Position numbers and translations under genes: made by a program. Source: Omphiscola glabra (taxonomy: Eukaryota > Mollusca > Gastropoda > Lymnaeidae). Taken from it: DNA of 64,000 nucleotides. The stretch lies in the NCBI GenBank assembly GCA_964017045.1, contig OZ024802.1, positions 33,649,802-33,713,801 of the forward strand, written 5' to 3'. The notes below the pieces were generated by a model. It worked only from the letters and a program-made list of their open reading frames with translations, was not told the DNA's origin and searched no databases. Positions 25,653-35,600 of the stretch are shown piece after piece; position 1 is the stretch's first letter, and every line of letters begins with the position of its first letter.

Positions 25653-26040
25653 GTCGGGAAACTGCGGCTTGCGAGCTGCATGTGGCTCTTTCATCTTCCT
25701 CGTGTAGCTCTTGGATACTACTAGTTACTAGATCAAAATCTAATATTTAGGGTCTTGGATACTACTAGTTACTAGATCAAAATGTAATATTTGGCTCTTG
25801 GATACTACTAGTTACTAGATCAAAATGTAATATTTGGCTCTTGGATATTACTAGTTACTAGATCAAAATGTTATATATGGCTCTTGGATACTACTAGTTA
25901 CTAGATCAAAATGTAATATTTGGCTCTTGGATATTACTAGTTACTAGATCAAAATATAATATTTGGCTCTTCAATACTACTATTTACTAGATCAAAATGT
26001 ATTATTTGGCTCACTGCCATTAAAAGGTTCACAACCCCTG
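25648..26040. mobile_element. Possible hAT-like element expanded by an internal minisatellite
   Basis: Left end CAGTGGTCGGGAAACT pairs imperfectly (11 of 16) with the complement of the right end, CAGGGGTTGTGAACCT. The left region has GCGGCTTGCGAGCTGCATGT plus GGCTCTTT, also seen at 7.5 and 10.45 kb. Its interior is occupied by the 43-bp repeat, and its right end is the start of the 23-bp array that follows. No clear target duplication. Confidence 0.5.
25686..26008. repeat. Minisatellite, 43-bp unit, 7 copies
   Basis: Units of GGCTCTTGGATACTACTAGT followed by TACTAGATCAAAATGTAATATTT. The GGCTCTT start is the same motif as in the transposon-like end just to the left. Confidence 0.9.
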
Positions 26041-26425
26041 ACCTAGAGGGTTCACAACCCCTGACCTAGAGGGTTCACAACCCCTGGCCTAGAGGGTTCA
26101 CAACCCCTGACCTAGAGGGTTCACAACCCCTGACCTAGAGGGTTCACAACCCCTGACCTAGAAGGTTCACAACCCCTGACCTAGAGGGTTCACAACCCCT
26201 GACCTAGAGGGTTCACAACCCTTGACCTAGAAGGTTCACAACCCCTGACCTAGAGGGTTCACAACCCCTGACCTAGAGGGTTCACAACCCCTGGCCTAGA
26301 GGGTTCACAACCCCTGACCTAGAGGGTTCACAACCCCTGACCTAGAGGGTTCACAACCCCTGGTCTAGAGGGTTCACAACCCCTGACCTAGAGGGTTCAC
26401 AACCCCTGACCTAGAGGGTTCACAA
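26026..26425. repeat. Minisatellite, 23-bp unit
   Basis: About 17 nearly identical copies of GTTCACAACCCCTGACCTAG plus AGG. The unit begins with the putative right end of the element at its left and includes flanking ACCTAGAGG. Confidence 0.95.
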
Positions 26426-26732
26426 ACACTGGCTCTGTGGATGCTATAGGGCGTGTCAAGTTTGTACTCACGTGACTCCTGTCGTTGTTTGTCAGTTCTA
26501 AAAAAAATATATTCTTACTAATGTAAGTTTTAGGTACAAGATGGGTCAGCATTTCCCAGATGTTTAAGTTTGGCACCAGGGAACGGTGCAAGATTTATGA
26601 AACACATTTTGAAAATAAAAATTCACGTTGTTCGGACTGGGAAATCAAGGCTCGAGGACCGACATCGGTCCGCGGACCACCATTTGGGGAATGCTGATAT
26701 AGGTAGCCACCCTCTCCTCTCCTGAGCCCCGG
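26426..26732. other. Spacer with a solo hAT-like end
   Basis: On the minus strand at about 26,635-26,694, CAGCATTCCCCAAATGGTGG followed by TCCGCGGACC is typical of hAT ends. No partner is found. Confidence 0.45.
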
Positions 26733-26832
26733 TCAGTAGGTCACAGACGTTGTAGAGGCATGTTACGGGAACTTGTAGGTCACAGACAATGTAGAGACAT
26801 TTTATAGGAACCAGTAGTTCACAGACAATGGA
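26733..26832. repeat. Imperfect 40-bp tandem repeat, 2.3 copies
   Basis: Recurring GGTCACAGAC(G/A)(T/A)TGTAGAG(G/A)CAT with divergent remainder. Confidence 0.7.
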
Positions 26833-26837
26833 GTTAA

Positions 26838-26966
26838 CTTGAGACAGGTCGTTAACTTGAGACCCTCTGGTCGGACACTTGAGACCCTCTGGTCGGACAT
26901 TTGAGACCCTATGATCGTTAACTTGAGACCCTATGGTCGGACACTTGAGACCCTATGGTCGTATAA
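26838..26966. repeat. Minisatellite, 21-22-bp unit
   Basis: About six copies of ACTTGAGACCCTATGGTCGG, some with an extra GTTA. Confidence 0.85.
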
Positions 26967-27420
26967 AACACATTTGACATGACCACAACAACACGGAAGT
27001 GCCAGGTACGAGCGACTAATGACAGCATTATTTACTCCGAGTTAATTCACACGACCTTGACCTGGCCGAATGGGAAGTCATCGAGCTTGCTAAAAGAAAA
27101 GAGGGGAGGGGGTGATAAGGTTTGAGACATGTGAGATAGATCCAGGTCTGCAGGTTTTTTTAAACACCACCACACAGGATATGACATAGTCGGATGGATA
27201 CAGGGAGGTTAGTGCAGTGGCAGAGTCGTCAGTGATGTCAATAGTAGAGAAATGTCCGGTGTTAGTGGCAAAGTCATAACAAAGTGTTTGCTCGGTCAAA
27301 GTCGTTTACAAAGTCATCATGTGAGGAGAAAATGGCCTGCCGTCCTATGGTCAAACCAAAGGTCGGTTAATTAAGACCTCCCCACCCCCCACAATTCACC
27401 CGTCTAATCCTGTGTCCATA
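26967..27420. other. Unique spacer
   Basis: No recognisable gene or transposon end. Confidence 0.5.
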
Positions 27421-27815
27421 TCTTGCTCTAACTATTTCTCTCTTTGTCCCTCTCTCTCTTTCTCTCCCCTGTCCTTTTCTCTCCTCTCTCTCTTTCGTGC
27501 TATCTCTTTCTCTCTCTATCGTTTTCTCTGTCTCTTCCCCCCTCTACTCTATCTCTCTCTTTCCTCTCTCTCTTCTCTCTCTTACCTGCCTCTCTCTCTC
27601 TCTCTTCTCTATCTCTCTCTACTGTTTCTCTCTCTTCTCTCTCTCCTGTCTCTCTCTGCTCTCTCTTTCCTGTCTCTCTCTCTCTCTCTTCTCTCACTCT
27701 CCTGTCTCTCTCTCTCTGCTCTCTCTTTCCTGTCTCTCTCTTTCCCGTCTCTCTTCTCCCTCTTTCATGTCTCTCTGCTCTCTCTTTCCTCTCTCTTTCT
27801 CGCGCGCTCTCTATA
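27421..27815. repeat. CT-rich simple sequence
   Basis: About 400 bp of TCTC/TTTC repeats with TCTCTCTGCTCTCTCTTTCC segments repeated. A strongly asymmetric pyrimidine strand. SLSLLS frames are artefacts. Confidence 0.9.
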
Positions 27816-28102
27816 TTTTAGGTTTTTTTTAAAATTCAATTTTTTTAAAAAAATCTATTTTCTATTGAATGACCGTCGCACCACAGTGAGCGTGTATCGC
27901 AATGACTGCTCTAGATAATCAGCAAGGTAACAATGGCGGGGAACAATACTTGAATATTTAGGGCAACATTCTTTTGGCCAAGCAGGATCATGCTTCACAC
28001 GGTGCCTCTACCATGACGTCATAGCCTACTCCAATTCTCGGTAAAGCACTGAGCGGCTTAGTGTGGAATTCTCGGAAACGTCAAGAACACCGTGAGACCT
28101 CG

Positions 28103-28246
28103 GTGAACTCTTCTGTGTAGGAGGGAGGCGCATGAACTCTTCTGTATAGGAGGGAGGCACATGAACTCTTCTGTATAGGAGGGAGGCGCATGAACTCTTC
28201 TGTATAGGAGGGAGGCACATGAACTCTTCTGTTTAGGAGGGAGGTG
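28103..28246. repeat. Minisatellite, 29-bp unit, 5 copies
   Basis: Copies of GAACTCTTCTGTATAGGAGG followed by GAGGCGCAT, alternating GGCGCAT and GGCACAT. Confidence 0.9.
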
Positions 28247-28276
28247 CGTCTAATTTGATTTGTAAACATGAAGTCA

Positions 28277-28284
28277 GTTTAAAG
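28277..28284. repeat. Target-site duplication of SPIN-like element, left
   Basis: GTTTAAAG; the right copy at 28,477-28,484 is GTGTAAAG (7 of 8 identical). Confidence 0.85.
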
Positions 28285-28476
28285 CAGTGGTTCTCAACCT
28301 TTCTAATGCCGTGACCCATTAATACAATTAATACAGGCGACCCCCAACCACACAATTATTTTCGTTGCTACTTCAGAACTGTAGAGTATATGTGTTTTCC
28401 CGTGATCTTAGGCGACCCCTGTGAAAGGGTTGTTCGACCACCAAAGGGGTCGCGACCCACAGGTTGAGAACCGCTG
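28285..28476. mobile_element. SPIN-like non-autonomous hAT element, 192 bp
   Basis: The left end is CAGTGGTTCTCAACCT. The complement of the right end is CAGCGGTTCTCAACCT, a 15-of-16 inverted repeat. Flanking 8-mers match at 7 of 8 positions, the hAT hallmark. Inside, GACCCCCAACCA, TTATTTTCGTTGCTACTTC, GATCTTAGGCGACCCCTG, TGAAAGGGTTGTTCGACCA and GGGGTCGCGACCCACAGG agree with what I remember of the SPIN (Space Invaders) family and its rodent relative URR1, including both subterminal regions. No coding sequence: it is a MITE that would depend on a transposase from elsewhere. The family name is from memory and needs an alignment; hAT membership is clear from the ends alone. Confidence 0.85.
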
Positions 28477-28484
28477 GTGTAAAG
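28477..28484. repeat. Target-site duplication of SPIN-like element, right
   Basis: GTGTAAAG, one mismatch to the left copy. Confidence 0.85.
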
Positions 28485-28825
28485 CAAAGCACAGGCGGGT
28501 CAGACCAGCGTGCAGTGCACTATGTCACGTGGTAAACTGGCCTTGAGGGGGGAGATGAGGAGGTAGGGGGCTGCTTGCTGAGGGGCTGAAATTACCGTAA
28601 ATTAATGATGGTCCCTATTAGGAAGTTGGTATTGATCGCAATGAGACTGTATTTAGTCTTATGGATCTAGTTAACTGTAAACTTGAGTTTGAGATGGGTC
28701 AGTGGTCGGCTACCCCCAGTTCTGGACCCTCATGCGCCTCTTTAAGAAGCTCTTTGGAAAGAAAATGGAAAATAATGAAGTAGTTATGGCGATACACGAA
28801 AGAGTGGAATCTCCACATGTATGTC
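28485..28825. other. Unique spacer
   Basis: Unique sequence with no recognisable feature. Confidence 0.5.
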
Positions 28826-29000
28826 TGTCTCAAGGGCTGGTATAACTGTCTCAAGGGCTGATACAACTGTATTAAGGGCTGGTACAACTGTCTCAAGGGC
28901 TGGTACAACTGTCTCAAGAGCTGGTACAACTGTCTCAAAGGCTGATACAACTGTCTCAAGAGCTGGTACAAATGTCTCAAGGGCTGGTACAACTGTCTAA
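28826..29000. repeat. Minisatellite, 21-bp unit, left part
   Basis: About eight copies of CTGTCTCAAGGGCTGGTACA plus A. The array is broken by the segment at 29,001-29,186 and resumes behind it. Confidence 0.9.
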
Positions 29001-29186
29001 GGCGCAACATCACCCACTTTGCGGCCCGCGAAGTAACGAAATATTCTTTTTAATTATTGTTTTCTTAATAGCTCCCCACCCCCTCCCCCCCTCCCCCCGT
29101 CCTATTGTCTTTCGGCCCGCACAAGTTTTCTTTTCCATTAATTATAACGGCCTTCCTTACATTTTGAGTTGTGCAGGCCTGGTCTA
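29001..29186. mobile_element. Probable transposon fragment inserted in the 21-bp array
   Basis: About 180 bp of unrelated sequence interrupts the array. The right edge complement, CAGGCCTGCACAACTC, and GCGGCCCGC near the left edge resemble hAT ends. GTCTAA stands on both sides of the insert, compatible with a degraded target duplication. The left terminus is not clear. Confidence 0.5.
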
Positions 29187-29275
29187 ACTAAGGGAATGGT
29201 ACAACTGTCTCAAGGTCCGGAAAAATGTGTCTTGGGCTGGTATCACTGTATCAATTGCTGGTAAAACTGTCTCTA
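29187..29275. repeat. Minisatellite, 21-bp unit, right part
   Basis: About four divergent copies of the unit seen at 28,826-29,000 (CTGTCTCAAGG, GGGCTGGTATCACTGT). Confidence 0.75.
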
Positions 29276-29531
29276 CCCCCCACTCTACCCCCCACTCCCC
29301 CCCACCCAACTTTTCAAAACTTGTCTACCACCTTATATAATATATGTTCCTTTAAAAAAAAGTTTACCACACTGTTCACAAAGTTTCCATTGAGGTCCCC
29401 ATCCGACCACACTTGAGAACCACTCAATTGGCAGTGCTCCTCATTGCGCAACACATGGCAGAGTGACACGGTGCCAGACCTGCTCGTGCTGATAAACCCC
29501 AGACGCTGCGAGTGGTTGAAATACCTTACGC
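29276..29531. other. Unique spacer
   Basis: C-rich at the left, otherwise unique. Confidence 0.5.
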
Positions 29532-29583
29532 CATGACCCCAGGGCACCTTATGACCCCAGGGCACCCTATGACCCCAGGGTGT
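29532..29583. repeat. Short 18-bp tandem repeat, 3 copies
   Basis: ATGACCCCAGGGCACC(T/C)T three times. Confidence 0.85.
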
Positions 29584-29751
29584 ACCTGTGATAAACTAGG
29601 TAGGTTCAGCGTGGGCAGGGTGTGGGGGCGGGGGGGGGGGGTCGATGCGGCTGCTCTCTGTCTCAAGGCTGTGATACATGTTCGCGGTAGAGGAGTGAAA
29701 GTGGTTCTCACATCTTTACATGCGTCGCTCCTTTAAAGCACACATACAATC

Positions 29752-30970
29752 CCGTTTAAGTCGAATTAATGCCATTGAATCCCGGGCTCAACTATTCACG
29801 CTATAAAACTACTCGGCTTAACGCCATGGTACAGCTCTGTTAAACGCTATAAAACTACTCGGTTTAACGCCATGGTACTGCTCAGTTAAACGCTATAAAA
29901 CTACTCGATTTAACGCCATGGTACTGCTCAGTTTAAAGCCATAAAACTACTCGATTTAACGCCATGGTACAGCTCTGTTAAACGCTATAAAAATACGCGG
30001 CTTAACGCCATAAAACTACTCGGTTTAACGCCATGGTACAGCTCTGTTAAACGCTATAAAACTACTCGGTTTAACGCCATGGTACTGCTCAGTTAAACGC
30101 TATAAAACTACTCGATTTAACGCCATGGTACAGCTCTGTTAAACGCTATAAAACTACTCGGCTTAACGCCATAAAACTACTCGGTTTAACGCCATGGTAC
30201 AGCTCTGTTAAACGCTATAAAACTACTCGGTTTAACGCCATGGTACAGCTCTGTTAAACGCTATAAAACTACTCGGCTTAACGCCATAAAACTACTCGGT
30301 TTAACGCCATGGTACAGCTCAGTTAAACGCTATAAAACTACTCGATTTAACGCCATGGTACAGCTCTGTTAAACGCTATAAAACTACTCGGCTTAACGCC
30401 ATAAAACTACTCGGTTTAACGCCATGGTACAGCTCAGTTAAACGCTATAAAACTACTCGATTTAACGCCATGGTACAGCTCTGTTAAACGCTATAAAACT
30501 ACTCGGCTTAACGCCATAAAACTACTCGGTTTAACGCCATGGTACAGCTCAGTTAAACGCTATAAAACTACTCGATTTAACGCCATGGTACAGCTCTGTT
30601 AAACGCTATAAAACTACTCGGCTTAACGCCATAAAACTACTCGGTTTAACGCCATGGTACAGCTCAGTTAAACGCTATAAAACTACTCGATTTAACGCCA
30701 TGGTACAGCTCTGTTAAACGCTATAAAACTACTCGGCTTAACGCCATAAAACTACTCGGTTTAACGCCATGGTACAGCTCTGTTAAACGCTATAAAACTA
30801 CTCGGCTTAACGCCATAAAACTACTCGGTTTAACGCCATGGTACAGCTCTGTTAAACGCTATAAAACTACTCGGCTTAACGCCATAAAACTACTCGATTT
30901 AACGCCATGGTACTGCTCGGTTTAACGCTATAAAACTACTCAGTTTAACGCTATGGAACTACTGTTTAAC
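29752..30970. repeat. 23-bp satellite with 115-bp higher-order unit
   Basis: Basic 23-mers of two kinds, TAAAACTACTCGGTTTAACG plus CCA and TGGTACAGCTCTGTTAAACG plus CTA. They combine into 46- and 69-bp groups and then into a 115-bp unit (five 23-mers). GGCTTAACG marks this at 30,275, 30,390, 30,505, 30,620 and 30,735. Copies of the 115-bp unit are almost identical; the edges are more divergent. Confidence 0.95.
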
Positions 30971-31234
30971 AAAACATAATTTATAGAATCTAGAGACGAT
31001 GAATTCGTATTGTACCTTGGCGAGTAAATTAAATGTTCTTACATTTGGTGACTCAATTAAAACATGGACCATATTTCCACCTACTTTTTGGCGTGGCTCT
31101 TTGTGGGCGTTTCTGGATTAGTGACACCCTCAGTTCCATTTTGACCCACTTTATATCTTAACAGGAGTGGGGGTGGGGTGTTGTGCAGATTCCTTGAGGA
31201 CTTTATGTCATTCTGCTAAAATGTAAAACAAGAA
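30971..31234. other. Unique spacer
   Basis: Unique AT-rich sequence. Confidence 0.5.
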
Positions 31235-31578
31235 AATAGATATTTAAACCCCATAGATATTTAGACCTTATAGATATTTAGACTTACAGATATTTAGACT
31301 TATAGATATTTAGACCTTATAGATATTTATACGTATAGATATTTAGACTTATAGATATTTAGACCTTATAGATATTTAGACTTATAGATATTTAGACATA
31401 GATATTTAGACTTATATATATTTATACCTTATAGATATTTAGACTTATAGATATTTAGACCCCATAGATATTTAGACCCCATAGATAGTTAGACCCCATA
31501 GGTATTTAGACCCCATAGATATTTAGAGTTATAGATATTTAGACTTATAGATAGTTAGACCCCGTAGATGTTTAAACA
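31235..31578. repeat. Minisatellite, 16-bp unit, degenerate
   Basis: About 21 copies of TAGATATTTAGACTTA or TAGATATTTAGACCCCA. Confidence 0.85.
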
Positions 31579-32681
31579 TCATGGCTGTTTGCTCAAATCT
31601 TTTTAACCACAGTACTGAAGCTCTGAAACCAATATTTAAAGTCTCGCAGCCCTATACTGAATTTGAGAATATCAGATCTCAACATTTGCTAGAATCTATC
31701 TTTGGCTCTGATGGTGTGCCACACACAATTACCCCCGTAATCTGATGAAATGGGATGGTCTTTGAGACTTGGGGAGAAAAGAAGAGAAACCAGACAAGTG
31801 GGTGGGTGGGATGAGGACGGTGGCTAGGAGTGGTATTTTGTGTGTATGACGTGTACACATTTTTTGAAACGTCACGGCTGTGTTCAACATGTCTGCAATA
31901 GGTGGCCACCCAAATGACCTTTGCGCCGTATGACCTCTTGACCCACGAACTCGGGAATGCTTTGACCTCCCGAATATAGCATAATTCATATCACCGATTA
32001 CCGAGGGAATACAGATAATAAAACATGTCTTTTAAAATATATAGATATTGTTATATTTCATGTATGATAAAGCGCACAGGTGGCCAACCTGCGGTCCTCG
32101 TGCAGTCCGCCGAGTTAACTAAGGTGGCCCGCCGGGTGTATCAGAAAGGAACTTATTTCTGTGTTCAATTAGCGATCATTTGCAATCCTGGCAAAAACGA
32201 ACATTTTATATGTATGTTAATTTTTTAAAAATTATTTTACGTTAACGGCATAATTTCGATTGCACGTTCACTACTATATGGGATTGTTCGATTTTCTGGG
32301 GAAATAATGAATATCCTATGATTCGGGCAACCCCTCCCCCCCCCTACTTTTTTATTTCATTTATGGCTCCCTTACCTCTGTTACCTCTTGAATCTGGTTC
32401 CCATACCTTTATTACCGCATGAGTCTGTTTCCCATACCTCTTGAATCTGGCTAGCAGCTTCAAAAGTTCGCCCACCTCTGCAATTAGACAAAGAAGAAGA
32501 AAAAACTCGAGACGTTTAACCAAGAGAAGAAAAAAAAAGGGGGGGGGGGAGGGGTTAATTGAATAAGTTGATTCTTAAAAATAGCACTCGGAGATCGTCT
32601 TACACCGTATGACCTTTGCACGTTGCTAAGCAACGCGTGAACTGTACATAATGTTGGCAATTAACATTAATGAAGCGGGTT
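31579..32681. other. Spacer with a hAT-like end
   Basis: Mostly unique. CACAGGTGGCCAACCTGCGG (about 32,076) followed by GGTGGCCCGCCGGG resembles ends of hAT elements. A poly-C tract lies near 32,335 and a G-tract near 32,540. No gene is recognised. Confidence 0.45.
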
Positions 32682-35600
32682 GCTGGGTTGACTGTCTCAA
32701 GGCTGGCGCTAGGGTTGCTGGGTTGACTGTCTCAAGGCTGGCGCTAGGGTTGCTGGGTTGACTGTCTCAAGGCTGGCGCTAGGGTTGCTGGGTTGACTGT
32801 CTCAAGGCTGGCGCTAGGGTTGCTGGGTTGACTGTCTCAAGGCTGGCGCTAGGGTTGCTGGGTTGACTGTCTCAAGGCTGGCGCAAGGGTTGCTGGGTTG
32901 ACTGTCTCAAGGCTGGCGCTAGGGTTGCTGGGTTGACTGTCTCAAGGCTGGCGCTAGGGTTGTTTGGGTTGACTGTCTCAAGGCTGGCGCTAGGGTTGTT
33001 TGGGTTGACTGTCTCAAGGCTGACGCTAGGGTTGCTGGGTTGACTGTCTCAAGGCTGGCGCTAGGGTTGCTGGGTTGACTGTCTCAAGGCTGGCGCTAGG
33101 GTTGCTGGGTTGACTGTCTCAAGGCTGGCGCTAGGGTTGCTGGGTTGACTGTCTCAAGGCTGGCGTTAGGGTTGCTGGGTTGACTGTCTCAAGGCTGGCG
33201 CTAGGGTTGCTGGGTTGACTGTCTCAAGGCTGGCGCTAGGGTTGTTTGGGTTGACTGTCTCAAGGCTGGCGCTAGGGTTGCTGGGTTGACTGTCTCAAGG
33301 CTGGCGCTAGGGTTGCTGGGTTGACTGTCTCAAGGCTGGCGCTAGGGTTGCTGGGTTGACTGTCTCAAGGCTTGCGCTAGGGTTGCTGGGTTGACTGTCT
33401 CAAGGCTGGCGCTAGGGTTGTTGGGTTGACTGTCTCAAGGCTGGCGCTAGGGTTGCTGGGTTGACTGTCTCAAGGCTGGCGCTAGGGTTGCTGGGTTGAC
33501 TGTCTCAAGGCTGGCGCTAGGGTTGCTGGGTTGACTGTCTCAAGGCTGGCGCTAGGGTTGCTGGGTTGACTGTCTCAAGGCTGGCGCTAGGGTTGTTGGG
33601 TTGACTGTCTCAAGGCTGGCGCTAGGGTTGCTGGGTTGACTGTCTCAAGGCTGGCGCTAGGGTTGCTGGGTTGACTGTCTCAAGGCTGGCGCTAGAGTTG
33701 CTGGGTTGACTGTCTCAAGGCTGGCGCTAGGGTTGCTGGGTTGACTGTCTCAAGGCTGGCGCTAGGGTTGTTTGGGTTGACTGTCTCATGGCTGGCGCTA
33801 GGGTTGTTTGGGTTGACTGTCTCAAGGCTGGCGCTAGGGTTGCTGGGTTGACTGTCTCAAGGCTGGCGCTAGGGTTGCTGGGTTGACTGTCTCAAGGCTG
33901 GCGCTAGGGTTGCTGGGTTGACTGTCTCAAGGCTGGCGCTAGGGTTGCTGGGTTGACTGTCTCAAGGCTGGCGCTAGAGTTGCTGGGTTGACTGTCTCAA
34001 GGCTGGCGCTAGCGTTGCTGGGTTGACTGTCTCAAGGCTGGCGCTAGGGTTGCTGGGTTGACTGTCTCAAGGCTGGCGCTAGGGTTGCTTAGTTGACTGT
34101 CTCAAGGCTGGCGCTAGGGTTGTTGGGTTAACTGTCTCAAGGCTGGCGCTAGGGTTGCTGGGTTGACTGTCTCAAGGCTGTCGCTAGGGTTGCTGGGTTG
34201 ACTGTCTCAAGGCTGGCGCTAGGGTTGCTGGGTTGACTGTCTCAAGGCTGGCGCTAGGGTTGCTGGGTTGAATGTCTCAAGGCTGGTGCTAGGGTTGTTT
34301 GGGTTGACTGTCTCAAGGCTGGCGCTAGGGTTGTTTGGGTTGACTGTCTCAAGGCTGGCGCTAGGGTTGCTGGGTTGACTGTCTCAAGGCTGGCGCTAGG
34401 GTTGTTTGGGTTGACTGTCTCAAGGCTGGCGCTAGGGTTGCTGTGTTGACTGTCTCAAGGCTGGGGCTAGGGTTGTTTGGGTTGACTGTCTCAAGGCTGG
34501 CGCTAGGGTTGTTTGGGTTGACTGTCTCAAGGCTGGCGCTAGGGTTGCTGGGTTGACTGTCTCAAGGATGGCGCTAGGGTTGCTGGGTTGACTGTCTCAA
34601 GGTTGGCGCTAGGGTTGTTTGGGTAGACTGTCTCAAGGCTGGCGCTAGGGTTGTTTGGGTTGACTGTCTCAAGGCTGGCGCTAGGGTTGTTTGGGTTGAC
34701 TGTCTCAAGGCTGACGCTAGGGTTGATGGGTTGACTGTCTCAAGGCTGGCGCTAGGGTTGCTGGGTTGACTGTCTCAAGGCTGGCGCTAGGGTTGCTGGG
34801 TTGACTGTCTCAAGGCTGGCGCTAGGGTTGCTGGGTTGACAGTCTCAAGGCTGGCGCTAGGGTTGCTGGGTTGACTGTCTCAAGGCTGGCGCTAGGGTTG
34901 TTGGGTTGACTGTCTCAAGGCTGGCGCTAGGGTTGCTGGGTTGACTGTCTCAAGGCTGTCGCTAGGGTTGCTGGGTTGACTGTCTCAAGGCTGGCGCTAG
35001 GGTTGCTGGGTTGACTGTCTCAAGGCTGGCGCTAGGGTTGTTGGGTTGACTGTCTCAAGGCTGGCGCTAGGGTTGCTGGGTTGACTGTCTCAAGGCTGGC
35101 GCTAGGGTTGCTGGGTTGACTGTCTCAAGGCTGGCGTTAGGGTTGCTGGGTTGACTGTCTCAGGGCTGGCGCTAGGGTTGTTTGGGTTGACTGTCTCAAG
35201 GCTGGCGCTAGGGTTGCTGGGTTGACTGTCTCAAGGCTGGCGCTAGGGTTGCTGGGTTGACTGTCTCAAGGCTTGCGCTAGGGTTGCTGGGTTGACTGTC
35301 TCAAGGATGGCGCTAGGGTTGTTGGGTTGACTGTCTCAAGGCTGGCGCTAGGGTTGCTGGGTTGACTGTCTCAAGGCTGGCGCTAGGGTTGCTGGGTTGA
35401 CTGTCTCAAGGCTGGCGCTAGGGTTGCTGGGTTGACTGTCTCAAGGCTGGCGCTAGGGTTGCTGGGTTGACTGTCTCAAGGCTGGCGCTAGGGTTGCTGG
35501 GTTGACTGTCTCAAGGCTGGCGCTAGGGTTGCTGGGTTGACTGTCTCAAGGCTGGCGCTAGAGTTGCTGGGTTGACTGTCTCAAGGCTGGCGCTAGGGTT

